From NCBI RefSeq assembly GCF_000685235.1, contig NZ_ARYH01000001.1, positions 2,356,001 through 2,420,000 of the forward strand: DNA of 64,000 bases, read 5' to 3'. Below are positions 55,203 through 63,723 of this stretch, in pieces. Under the pieces are notes generated by a model, which saw nothing but the letters and a program-made list of their open reading frames with translations, was not told the DNA's origin and did no database searches. The position numbers were made by a program, and so were the translations under genes. Within the stretch, counting starts at the first letter, position 1, and every line of letters starts with the position of its first letter. The stretch is from Hyphomonas adhaerens MHS-3. GTDB taxonomy: Bacteria; Pseudomonadota; Alphaproteobacteria; Caulobacterales; Hyphomonadaceae.

Positions 55203-56153
55203 ATGATCAGACTTGCCGCCTCCATCTTTTCCGCGCTTTTGCTCGGAAATATCTCTGCCTGCCAAATGCCGGGCGCGCCATCCGAAGCACCGCCGTCCAC
55301 CCTGTTCGCGGAACCATGGAACAGTGGTGTCGATCCGGATGAGCCGGCGTTTCAGGTTCAGGCCATTGATGCGGACACATATGTGATCCGACAGTCTTTA
55401 CGGACAAGTTTCGAAGCGCCGTTTCTCTATCTCCTGTTTGGCGAAGATTCGGCGCTGTTGATCGATACGGGCACCGAAGAGGGTGACCTGCGTCCGGTGG
55501 TCGATCGGTTGATTGCTCAGCACCTTGCGGACAGCGGGCGCTCGTCATTGCCGCTTGTCGTCATGCACACGCATGGTCATGGCGATCATGTCGGGGGCGA
55601 TGACGGTTTTGCAGGCAGACCCGATACAGTGGTTGTCGGGCACTCAGTTGAGGATGTGGCCGCATTCTTCGGAATCTCCGATTGGCCGGAAGACGTCGGC
55701 GCCCTCGAGCTTGGCGGACGGGCGGTCGAGATCCTGCCCACGCCGGGGCATCATCCCTCACATGTCATGGTCTATGATCCCGCGACGCACATTCTGTTCA
55801 GCGGGGATGCAATCTATCCCGGCCGGCTGTTCTTCGAATGCGGCGCGGCTGGCGAGTATGCGGCCTCCATCGACCGGGTGGCGCGCTTCGCAGAAAGCCA
55901 TCAGGTCGACTGGCTGCTGGGCGGACATGTAGAGATGAAGGCGCAGCCCGGGCAAGCCTTCGGGCAACAGGCAAAATCACGCCGGGGCGAACATGTGCTG
56001 GAATTGCCGGCAAGCGCCATCGGCGATGTACAGGCTGCTTTTTCCGGAATTGACGACTATCCCCGCGTGACGCCGTTTGCCGAGTTTGTGCTGTTGCCGC
56101 ACCCGGCCGACCCGCGTGGCAAATCTCCGCCGAATTGGTGCAAGCCGTCCTAG
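55203..56153 (+). CDS. Metallo-beta-lactamase-fold hydrolase lipoprotein
   Basis: A 316-residue secreted protein. The signal peptide ends in lipobox ISAC (Cys20). The metal-binding motif HTHGHGDH is at residues 122-129, followed by PTPGHHPSH, FSGDAIYPG and a final GGHVEM. It hydrolyses an ester, lactone or related bond with a zinc pair; the substrate is not readable. It is transcribed with the upstream MarR gene, separated by one base, and with the S41 peptidase downstream. Subclass markers do not clearly assign it to true beta-lactamases, so antibiotic resistance should not be assumed. Confidence 0.88.
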   Translation: MIRLAASIFSALLLGNISACQMPGAPSEAPPSTLFAEPWNSGVDPDEPAFQVQAIDADTYVIRQSLRTSFEAPFLYLLFGEDSALLIDTGTEEGDLRPVVDRLIAQHLADSGRSSLPLVVMHTHGHGDHVGGDDGFAGRPDTVVVGHSVEDVAAFFGISDWPEDVGALELGGRAVEILPTPGHHPSHVMVYDPATHILFSGDAIYPGRLFFECGAAGEYAASIDRVARFAESHQVDWLLGGHVEMKAQPGQAFGQQAKSRRGEHVLELPASAIGDVQAAFSGIDDYPRVTPFAEFVLLPHPADPRGKSPPNWCKPS

Positions 56154-56182
56154 GAGGACTCGTCTTGCTCAGGAAAGTATCC

Positions 56183-56203
56183 ATCCTTACACGAATTAAG
56201 GAT
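56183..56203 (+). promoter_or_regulatory. Hairpin covering the ribosome binding site of the S41 peptidase
   Basis: A perfect inverted repeat ATCCTTA-CACGAAT-TAAGGAT. The right arm contains the Shine-Dalgarno AAGGA (56198-56202), 8 bases before the ATG at 56211, so the hairpin can hide the ribosome binding site. Confidence 0.5.
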
Positions 56204-56210
56204 CTCTGAA

Positions 56211-57557
56211 ATGATCAAACTTTTCGCTCCACTTATTTCGCTCATTCTGCTTGTCTTCGCTCTGTTTCCTGCGGCTTGCGCTTCATCCGCCGATGTTGAA
56301 ACGAATAAAACCGTCTGGAGCCGGGTCGAACTCGAATCCGATCTGGATGCCTGGCTGGATTGGACGCGCTCGACCCATCCGGCGTTCGAGCAGAGTGTCG
56401 ACGTGGACGCATTTGAACGTCAAATCAAACAGGTTCGCGCGGGTCTTCATGATGGAATGGAAACGTCGGAGGCATGGTATCTGTTCGCGCGGCTGAACCC
56501 GCTCCTGAATGACGCGCATATGGGATTGGAGTTGCCCGCAATCGATTCCGATTTGGATTCTTGGGACGTGGAGATCGAAAATGGGCGCGCCTATGTTCAG
56601 CTGGCCGGAGCAGACGAAAAACGTCAGGAGATCGTCGCTGTAGATGGCCTTTCAGTGCCAGAGATGATCGCACGGACTTTGCCGGTTGTGCGAGGGGAAT
56701 CCGATGCGTTGAGACAGCGCATATTGGAGCTGCGTTTCCGGGAACTGGTCATGCTGAATCTTGATGGTGGTTCACCTCTGGAGGTTCGGATTCAGTCTGC
56801 GGACGGCACGGAACGCGTCGTTTCCGAAATCAAGCCAGTCGCCGCAGCTTCCGAGGCGACACCGTTCAGCCTGTCGTTTCTCAATTCTACGGCAATCATG
56901 CGGATCGATACGTTCGAGAAAGACATCGATGCGGAATTCGCCAGTTTTGTCGAAGAGAGCTTTGCCAGAATCGCATCTGAAAAAGCCACGCGACTGGTCG
57001 TCGATCTTCGAGACAATGGAGGCGGTGCGCATGAGGTATCAGATCGGCTGCTGAATTATCTCACCTCGGAACGTTACACGCCGATTTCCGCTGTCCGCGC
57101 CCGTGTCACCGAGGCGAACAGGGGACAAATTCCAGGAGCCGAGCCGGGAGACGTGGTGGCCATGCCCTATGCACAATGGGTTGAACCTGAAAGCAGATTG
57201 GACCACCGTTTCGGCGGAGACGTTATCATTCTGATCGGCCCGGCGACTTATTCGCAAGCCATCGTTTTTTCAACGACTGTCCAGGATTATCAGATCGGCT
57301 TGATTGCGGGCGCGGAGACGGTTGGCAAGGCCAATCAGACCGCTCAGGTGCAGCACTTCGACCTGCCGAATACTGGTTTCCAGGTTCGCGCACCACTTTA
57401 TGTGCTGACCCGTTCTTCCGGTGAGGAGACAGGGACGGGGGTCTTGCCGGACATTCCGATATCGAATGTAGAAGACCGGACAATCGCGCAGATCCTGGAA
57501 ACGGTTGATCAGTGGGCAGCTGAAAACGGTCAGCCGGATTCGGCCTTGCAGCGCTAA
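56211..57557 (+). CDS. S41-family peptidase lipoprotein
   Basis: A 448-residue secreted protease of the C-terminal processing/tricorn type. The signal peptide ends in lipobox PAAC (Cys23). The catalytic core is in the C-terminal half: RLVVDLRDNGGG, then LIGPATYSQAIVFSTTVQDY with the nucleophile Ser in TYSQA, and GAETVGKANQ. An N-terminal helical domain and a degenerate PDZ-like region precede the core. It probably removes peptides at the envelope. It may be made together with the upstream MBL lipoprotein. Its 3' end overlaps ubiA by four bases. Confidence 0.88.
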   Translation: MIKLFAPLISLILLVFALFPAACASSADVETNKTVWSRVELESDLDAWLDWTRSTHPAFEQSVDVDAFERQIKQVRAGLHDGMETSEAWYLFARLNPLLNDAHMGLELPAIDSDLDSWDVEIENGRAYVQLAGADEKRQEIVAVDGLSVPEMIARTLPVVRGESDALRQRILELRFRELVMLNLDGGSPLEVRIQSADGTERVVSEIKPVAAASEATPFSLSFLNSTAIMRIDTFEKDIDAEFASFVEESFARIASEKATRLVVDLRDNGGGAHEVSDRLLNYLTSERYTPISAVRARVTEANRGQIPGAEPGDVVAMPYAQWVEPESRLDHRFGGDVIILIGPATYSQAIVFSTTVQDYQIGLIAGAETVGKANQTAQVQHFDLPNTGFQVRAPLYVLTRSSGEETGTGVLPDIPISNVEDRTIAQILETVDQWAAENGQPDSALQR

Positions 57558-58702
57558 GGCTTGGTTGGCTCAGATTGATCGTGTGAGTTATCCGCGGCGT
57601 CGGGGAAGACAAATCCATCACGCTCCAGAATGCGGCGTATGTCGGTCTTCAGCCATGTCTCCCGGGAAGACGGTTTTTGTCCCGATTTCTGCAGTTCCAG
57701 GCCGAAGGGCAGGGACACCTTGTCCGGCGCGCCGTCGGGCACGATTTCCGGGCCGGAGAATATCGTGCGGGGTGTGGGCTCCGGTGTCATGGCAGACAGG
57801 GTCAGGCCGAGGGCCACCAGCGCGCCGGTCCAGACATTCGACTTGAAAACAGCCAGCGCGATGTCTTCCCCATGGCGCTTCAGCCGTGAGATCTGTGACG
57901 TGGCATGGCCGAGGAAGGCGAGGGACGTGACAGCGCCCATGCGGCCGGCGCCCTGAAGGCCGGAGGCGGCGGCGATGAGGGCCGCAGCGATGATGAAGAA
58001 GCCGAAACTGTAGAGCGCCGCATGCTTGCCAAAGAGACGCGCTGTGGATTTGACGCCGATCAGGGCGTCGTCTTCCCGGTCCTGCAGGGCGTAGATCGTG
58101 TCATAGGCCACCGTCCAGCAGCCAAGGCCGACATAGAGCAGGATCGCGGGAAACCCGACGCTGCCTGCCACGGCGACACCCACCAGGGCGCCCCAGTTGA
58201 ACGTGGCCCCCAACCATGCCTGCGGCCACCAGGTGACCCGCTTCATGAAGGGATAGGCCGCGACCAGCGGGATGGAGAGCAAGGCAACGATCTTGGCGTC
58301 GCCCGGCAAGCAGAGCCAGACAAGAAGGCCCACCGCCAGCTGGATGCCCAGGAAAATATGAGCTTCCCGCAAGCTGACCAGACCGGCCGGCAACGGGCGC
58401 AGCGCGGTGCGCTCCACTTTCGCATCGAAGTCGCGGTCTGTGATGTCGTTCCAGGTGCAGCCCGCCCCGCGCATGGCGATGGCGCCGATCAGGAACAGGA
58501 CAGCCCAGATGAAATCGGTGAGGTAAAGCCCGGTTTTGATCCGCTCGAAGGCGAGGCCGATCAGGCAGGGCAGGTACAGCAGCCAGATGCCCACAGGCCT
58601 GTCCCAGCGTGCCAGCATGGCATAAGGGCGCATGCCCGGCGGCAGGCGGGAAAGCCAGCCCGGCAGAGCGCTGTCGGCAGGAGAGATCTGGGTCTCGGTC
58701 AT
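57554..58702 (-). CDS. ubiA: 4-hydroxybenzoate polyprenyltransferase with C-terminal extension
   Basis: The membrane enzyme that prenylates 4-hydroxybenzoate in ubiquinone synthesis. The first Asp-rich motif is NDITDRDFDAKVERT (near residues 84-98) and the second is YALQDREDDALIGVKSTA. About eight or nine membrane segments span residues 40-305. Unlike typical UbiA (about 290-320 residues), this protein has 382, with a polar tail from about residue 310 (TPEPTPRTIFSGPE) to the end, including RETWLKTDIRRILERDGF. The tail is not a membrane segment and its role is unknown. Confidence 0.9.
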   Translation of the reverse strand: MTETQISPADSALPGWLSRLPPGMRPYAMLARWDRPVGIWLLYLPCLIGLAFERIKTGLYLTDFIWAVLFLIGAIAMRGAGCTWNDITDRDFDAKVERTALRPLPAGLVSLREAHIFLGIQLAVGLLVWLCLPGDAKIVALLSIPLVAAYPFMKRVTWWPQAWLGATFNWGALVGVAVAGSVGFPAILLYVGLGCWTVAYDTIYALQDREDDALIGVKSTARLFGKHAALYSFGFFIIAAALIAAASGLQGAGRMGAVTSLAFLGHATSQISRLKRHGEDIALAVFKSNVWTGALVALGLTLSAMTPEPTPRTIFSGPEIVPDGAPDKVSLPFGLELQKSGQKPSSRETWLKTDIRRILERDGFVFPDAADNSHDQSEPTKP

Positions 58703-58764
58703 CTGCGCGGCTTATAGCGCGGATTCCCCGGACGGACAGCGGATTGCACGTTTCAGGGGAGTGA

Positions 58765-60138
58765 TTACGCCACCGAGACGGTCTTACGGTTCATGAAGGC
58801 GTGAAGCCCGTCGGCGGCCAGTTCGCGGCCATAGCCTGATTGTTTGATGCCGCCGAAGGGCAGGCGTGGATCGGAGGCCACCATGGAATTGATGAATGTC
58901 GCGCCGGCTTCAAGCTCGTTTACGGCCTTGTCGATTTCGGCCTCCTCCTTGGAGAACAGGGTCGAACCAAGACCGAACACGCTGCGATTCGCACGGGCAA
59001 TGGCGTCGTCGAGGCTGGAAACCTTCCAGAGATTGGCGACAGGGCCGAACATTTCCTCATCGGTCGAGGGCGTGCCGGAATGCGCTTCGGCAAGGATCTG
59101 AGGCGCGATCCAGGCGCCTTTGCCGGGCAGGGTCCGATCTTTCGTCAGGCTTTCGGCGCCGCCCTTCAGGGACCGGTCGACCTGATCTGCCAGTTCATCG
59201 CGGATCTGCAGTGTGGCAAGCGGGCCGACGTCCGTGCTGTCTTTCATCGGATCGCCTACTTCGAGCGCGTCGAACGCGGCCACGAAGCGTTTGCTGAATT
59301 CCGCATGGATGTCAGCGTGCACGAAGAACCGCTTGGCGGCGATACAGGACTGGCCGGAATTCTGGGTGCGGGCGGTGACCGCTGTCTTCACGGCCTTGTC
59401 CAGATCGGCGGACGGCATGACAATGAAGGCATCCGAACCGCCAAGTTCCAGCAGACTCGGTTTGATGCTGTCTCCGGCAATCGCGGCCACGCTGCGCCCG
59501 GCAGGGCCGGACCCCGTCAGCGTCACGGCTTTCACCCGGTTATCGCGAATCACGCCTTCGACATCAGACGAGCCGATCAGCAGCGTCTGGAAACAGCCGT
59601 CAGGAAAACCGGCGCGGCGGAATACGTCTTCGATGTTCAGGGCAGACCGCCAGACATTCGAGGCGTGTTTCAGCAGGCCCACATTACCCGCCATCAGGCC
59701 CGGCGCGGCGAAGCGGAAAACCTGCCAGAAGGGGAAGTTCCATGGCATGACGGCGAGGACCGGCCCCATGGGCAGGTGACGCACAAATGCGCGGTGCGCG
59801 TCGGTCCGGATTGTCTCATCCTGCAGGTAGCTGGCGCCGTGTTCGGCGTAGTGACGGCAGGCGGTCGCGCACTTTTTCACTTCGCCTTCAGCCTGGGCGA
59901 GCGGCTTTCCCATCTCCAGTGTGATGTCACGCGCATATTCGGAGGCCTTGGCCTCCAGGATGTCTGCCGCGCTGTTCAGCAACTCGGCGCGCTCCGCCAG
60001 CGGCACGTTCCGCCAGCTGAGGAACCGGTCAGCGGCTTTGTCCAGCGCGGACTCGATGCCCGACGCGTTGAGCGGCGTGAAGCTTTCGATCACTTCGCCA
60101 TTTGCTGGGTTTATTGACTGCACCTGTGTGTCTGGCAT
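58765..60138 (-). CDS. NAD(P)-dependent aldehyde dehydrogenase, succinate-semialdehyde type
   Basis: A 457-residue aldehyde dehydrogenase. The catalytic Cys lies in NSGQSCIAAKRF and the general base Glu in LELGGSDAFIV; MPWNFPFWQVFRFAAPGLMAGN and LTGSGPAGRSVAA complete the cofactor site. Sequence pattern fits the GabD/Sad succinate-semialdehyde group, converting the semialdehyde to succinate. AGGAG is 7 bases before the ATG. It is divergent from rsmE. Exact substrate within the family cannot be fixed by sequence. Confidence 0.9.
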   Translation of the reverse strand: MPDTQVQSINPANGEVIESFTPLNASGIESALDKAADRFLSWRNVPLAERAELLNSAADILEAKASEYARDITLEMGKPLAQAEGEVKKCATACRHYAEHGASYLQDETIRTDAHRAFVRHLPMGPVLAVMPWNFPFWQVFRFAAPGLMAGNVGLLKHASNVWRSALNIEDVFRRAGFPDGCFQTLLIGSSDVEGVIRDNRVKAVTLTGSGPAGRSVAAIAGDSIKPSLLELGGSDAFIVMPSADLDKAVKTAVTARTQNSGQSCIAAKRFFVHADIHAEFSKRFVAAFDALEVGDPMKDSTDVGPLATLQIRDELADQVDRSLKGGAESLTKDRTLPGKGAWIAPQILAEAHSGTPSTDEEMFGPVANLWKVSSLDDAIARANRSVFGLGSTLFSKEEAEIDKAVNELEAGATFINSMVASDPRLPFGGIKQSGYGRELAADGLHAFMNRKTVSVA

Positions 60139-60187
60139 GGCGTGCTCCTGACTTAACCTCGTCCCTGTATAAGCCTATACCCCGCCC

Positions 60188-60958
60188 ATGAGTTCCACAC
60201 CCCGACTGTTTGTGACCCAGGATCTGGCCGAAGGCGCAGCCTTTCCGCTGGACGATGCGCAATCGAATTACCTTCTTCGCGTCCTGCGGTTAGGCACGGG
60301 GGCGCCCGTGCGGGTGTTCAATGGCCGTGATGGCGAATGGGACGTCCGGATCGGCAATGTTCAGGGCAAACGCGCCAGCCTTGAGCCGGTCTCCCGGGTC
60401 CGCCCCCAGCCGGACGTGCCGGCCAGTGCGCCCATCCTGTTGTTTGCCCCGGTGAAGAAGGCAGAGACGGATTTTATCGTGGAAAAGGCGACGGAACTCG
60501 GGGCCGCGCAAATCTGCCCGGTTCTGACGGAGCGCACGCAGACCCGCACGGTTCGGCTCGATCGTTTCCACAAGATTGTGCTGGAGGCCGCCGAACAGAC
60601 CGAAAGGCTGGACCTGCCGGAGGTGAAAGACCTTCAGCCACTTGCTGCGGCGCTGGATGCGCTGGCGGCGGGCACGGTCCTGATCTTCTGTGACGAGCGG
60701 GGCGACGATGCAGATGCGCCCTGGGGCGGCGAGACTGGCCGGGCAGGCCCCATCGCGGACGTGCTGGCAGGGCTCGGCGAGGCGCCGGTTGCGATCCTGA
60801 TCGGGCCAGAAGGCGGATTCACACCGGAGGAACGTGACTGGCTACGTGGCCGGGAAGATGCCGCAGCCGTCAGTCTGGGCCCGCGTATCCTGCGGGCAGA
60901 AACAGCCGCTGTCGCAGCCCTTTCTGTCTGGCAGGCGTTGAAGGGGGACTGGCGCTGA
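60188..60958 (+). CDS. rsmE: 16S rRNA (uracil-1498-N3)-methyltransferase
   Basis: A 256-residue SPOUT-class methyltransferase acting on 16S rRNA U1498 with S-adenosylmethionine. The knotted C-terminal SAM site shows AILIGPEGGFTPEERDW and LGPRILRAETAAVAAL, both diagnostic for RsmE. An N-terminal PUA-like domain is in residues 1-70. In many alphaproteobacteria it is directly next to gshA; here two extra genes lie between them. Confidence 0.95.
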   Translation: MSSTPRLFVTQDLAEGAAFPLDDAQSNYLLRVLRLGTGAPVRVFNGRDGEWDVRIGNVQGKRASLEPVSRVRPQPDVPASAPILLFAPVKKAETDFIVEKATELGAAQICPVLTERTQTRTVRLDRFHKIVLEAAEQTERLDLPEVKDLQPLAAALDALAAGTVLIFCDERGDDADAPWGGETGRAGPIADVLAGLGEAPVAILIGPEGGFTPEERDWLRGREDAAAVSLGPRILRAETAAVAALSVWQALKGDWR

Positions 60959-61035
60959 ACGGAAGCGGGGCTGCCTGTCTTGACGCGGGGAGACCAATAC
61001 TTTTTCTGAAGGGCAAGAAACGTGGGGGAACAGCC

Positions 61036-61476
61036 ATGAAACTGGATTGGAAGCGGGCCATTATGTCCGGGGGGGTGCTGGCTGGCCTTCTGTGCCTGAC
61101 TTCGGCGCCGGCTTATGCGGAAGACGAAGCAAATCCTGTCGGCTGCGCGGCGATATACCGGCAACTGAACGAGCTGCGGAGCGAAGCGTTGGCGCCATGG
61201 ACTATCCGAAAACGGCAAATCAACGAGTTCGAAGCGTTCGACTTCTTGGCACGTGAAGCAAAGATGCTCGAACTGGTCGAGGCGGATCCCAGCATGACGC
61301 CTGCCGATGTCGACACAATTTACGCGTTCATGGCGATGACGTCGTTTGAAGGGCTGATGACGGAGTATTCGATGACTCCTGAAATGATTGTTGGAACGCT
61401 CAAGACCGCTTCAGATTGCGACAGGCATTATGAATTCAGCCCTGTATCCGACGCGCTGATCCGGCATTTTAAGTAG
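61036..61476 (+). CDS. Secreted protein of unknown function
   Basis: A 146-residue protein I do not recognise. The signal peptide (residues 1-28, ending APAYA) is followed by a mainly helical mature part with two Cys (CAAIYRQL near residue 37 and SDCDRHYE near residue 131) that may form a disulfide. There is no known catalytic motif. It sits between rsmE and a convergent DUF6891-like gene. Its GC content matches its neighbours. Confidence 0.6.
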   Translation: MKLDWKRAIMSGGVLAGLLCLTSAPAYAEDEANPVGCAAIYRQLNELRSEALAPWTIRKRQINEFEAFDFLAREAKMLELVEADPSMTPADVDTIYAFMAMTSFEGLMTEYSMTPEMIVGTLKTASDCDRHYEFSPVSDALIRHFK

Positions 61477-61490
61477 AAAACCGGCCTGGC

Positions 61491-62129
61491 TCAGTAAAAC
61501 CAGCGCTTGATCGGTTTCGGCCTGGCGCCTTCCCAGCGGCGTTTCCAGTCGATGGCGAGGCCGACGCGGTGATTGATCTTGCCGTCCCAGACCGGCTTCA
61601 GCCCAACCGATAGCAGCGTATCGTGCAGGCGCTGGCCGATGGCCACATTGTCTTCTGGTGAGGCGGTCGCGTCGGCGGCGCCGTAGCTGATATACAGGCT
61701 ACCGCTTTCCACGGCGCTTTCCGTATCCTGCTGGTGGAAAAAGACATACCCCTTCGGTTCGCGGTTGGAGAGGTCCTGAAAGTCATCCATCTCGATGCCG
61801 ATTTCGGCAGCGCCGCACGTGCCGCAGCAGGTAAAATGCTGGCGGGCGACAATGTCTTCATCTTCCAGCATGTCGAAGGCGAGGGCGAGACGGTCGTAAT
61901 CGGTGAGAATTGGCCACGCCTCCTGATCCTGTACCAGTGCGGACACGGCGTGGACGAGGGCGTTGCGCACCTCGATCTGGCGGTCGCGGTCGGTGAGCGG
62001 GCTGCGAAAATCCTGTGCGTAATCCAGCAGGATTTCCTCGATCTCCTCCAGCGGCTCATAGCCGCCACGAACGTGCAGACGCGCCCACATTTTCAGGTCG
62101 TCGCGTTCATCGGTTGTCATCTTGGTCAT
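61491..62129 (-). CDS. DUF6891-like protein
   Basis: A 212-residue cytosolic protein that resembles DUF6891 proteins. A CCGTCG motif at about residues 100-105, in the context HFTCCGTCGAAEIG, may bind metal. The C-terminal VGLKPVWDGKINHRVGLAIDWKRRW segment is also family-like. Function unknown. An alternative ATG lies three codons later. It is convergent with the secreted protein and divergent from gshA. Confidence 0.7.
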   Translation of the reverse strand: MTKMTTDERDDLKMWARLHVRGGYEPLEEIEEILLDYAQDFRSPLTDRDRQIEVRNALVHAVSALVQDQEAWPILTDYDRLALAFDMLEDEDIVARQHFTCCGTCGAAEIGIEMDDFQDLSNREPKGYVFFHQQDTESAVESGSLYISYGAADATASPEDNVAIGQRLHDTLLSVGLKPVWDGKINHRVGLAIDWKRRWEGARPKPIKRWFY

Positions 62130-62235
62130 CTGCGGACTCTCAACTTAAACTAATTCGTGAGAATAACGCGGTTGGCGTTCAAGAGAAACAACCTTATCTG
62201 CAAGCTTCATTCTGGTTCGCAACAGGGGGTTTGGG

Positions 62236-63615
62236 ATGACCACGCCAACGTCGGACATCGACGAAACCTCCCCGCGCATCGCGGGAAAGCATGAACTCGT
62301 CGAGTATCTTGAGGCCGGGAACAAACCGGCAGCAGACTGGCGCATCGGGACTGAACACGAAAAGTTCGGCTTCCTGCGCGAGAATCTCGCGCCGCTCCCC
62401 TATGACGGGAAGGCCTCCGTGCTGGCCATGCTGGAAGGCTTGCGGGACCGGTTCGGCTGGGATCCCATTGTGGAAGGCGGCAAACTGATCGGATTGCAGC
62501 GTGACGGCGCCAGCGTGTCGCTTGAGCCGGGCGGCCAGTTCGAACTGTCCGGTGCACCGCTGGAGACGATCCACCAGACATGTACTGAAGTCGGCCGGCA
62601 CCTCGAGGAAGTACGCGAGATTGCCGATCCGCTGGGGATTGCATTTCTCGGCCTTGGCGCGAGCCCGCTGTGGAGTCTTGCCGAGACGCCGGTGATGCCG
62701 AAAGGCCGCTACAAGATCATGATGGAGTATATGGACAAGGTCGGACGCCTTGGCCGCCAGATGATGTTCCGGACCTGCACCGTGCAGACCAATCTGGATT
62801 TCGAATCCGAAGCGGACATGGTGAAGAAATTCCGTGTGGCCCTCGCGCTGCAGCCGCTGGGCACGGCGCTGTTTGCCAATTCGCCCTTCATGGAAGGCCG
62901 GCCGAACGGTTTCCTGTCCTACCGGTCGCAGATCTGGACGGACACCGACCCGGACCGGACGGGCATGCTGCCGTTCGTTTTCGAGGACGGCATGGGCTTC
63001 GAACGTTATGTCGATTATGCCCTCGACGTGCCGATGTACTTCGTGCGCCGGGGCGGAAAATACCTGGATGCCAGCGGTCTCAATTTCCGGGATTTCATGG
63101 ACGGCAAGCTTGAAATCCTGCCAGGCGAGCGGCCAGCGCTCGATGACTTCGTTGATCACCTTTCCACCATCTTCCCGGAAGTGCGCCTGAAGCGGTTCCT
63201 GGAGATGCGCGGGTCCGATGCCGGACCGTGGTCACACTTGTGTGCTTTCTCGGCTTTCTGGGTGGGATTGCTCTACTGCCCGACCTGCCTCGACGCGGCG
63301 TGGGACCGTGTGAAGTTGTGGACGGCGGCAGAGCGTGAGGCAATGCGCCAGTCGGTGCGGACACTCGGTCTCAGGACGCCGATTCCGGGCGGGGCCACAA
63401 TGCAGGACCTGGCTATGGAAATGCTGGACCTTGCCCGTATCGGACTCAGCAATCGTAACAATCTCTCCGCATCCGGCGACAACGAGACGGGCTACCTGTC
63501 TGAGCTCGATGAGATTGCCCGTTCCGGCAAAACGCCCGCCGAACGCCTGCTGGAGCGCTATTACGGCGCCTGGAACCGCGATGTGCGCCATGTTTTCACG
63601 GAAAAGGCGTATTAG
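62236..63615 (+). CDS. gshA: Glutamate-cysteine ligase
   Basis: A 459-residue GCS2-type enzyme making gamma-glutamylcysteine, the first step of glutathione synthesis. The opening WRIGTEHEKFGFL (near residues 34-46) and SLEPGGQFELSGAPLETIHQT are typical of the plant/alphaproteobacterial class. FRTCTVQTNLDF carries a conserved segment for substrate binding. Length matches the class. AGGGGGTTTGGG precedes the ATG. A glutathione synthetase gene is not in the window. Confidence 0.94.
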   Translation: MTTPTSDIDETSPRIAGKHELVEYLEAGNKPAADWRIGTEHEKFGFLRENLAPLPYDGKASVLAMLEGLRDRFGWDPIVEGGKLIGLQRDGASVSLEPGGQFELSGAPLETIHQTCTEVGRHLEEVREIADPLGIAFLGLGASPLWSLAETPVMPKGRYKIMMEYMDKVGRLGRQMMFRTCTVQTNLDFESEADMVKKFRVALALQPLGTALFANSPFMEGRPNGFLSYRSQIWTDTDPDRTGMLPFVFEDGMGFERYVDYALDVPMYFVRRGGKYLDASGLNFRDFMDGKLEILPGERPALDDFVDHLSTIFPEVRLKRFLEMRGSDAGPWSHLCAFSAFWVGLLYCPTCLDAAWDRVKLWTAAEREAMRQSVRTLGLRTPIPGGATMQDLAMEMLDLARIGLSNRNNLSASGDNETGYLSELDEIARSGKTPAERLLERYYGAWNRDVRHVFTEKAY

Positions 63616-63723
63616 GGCAAAGCCTTCCCCGGTTCCGGGTATGATTTGGCACATACTGCCTTGAGACCACTGCGCTTGCGTGGTCATACTACCAGATCAT
63701 AGAACTTCCGGGGAGTTGAACGC

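Noticed and set aside
55203-56153. Reading the MBL-fold lipoprotein as a beta-lactamase resistance gene.
   Set aside because: The fold motif is shared by many hydrolases, and nothing in the sequence specifically assigns beta-lactam activity.
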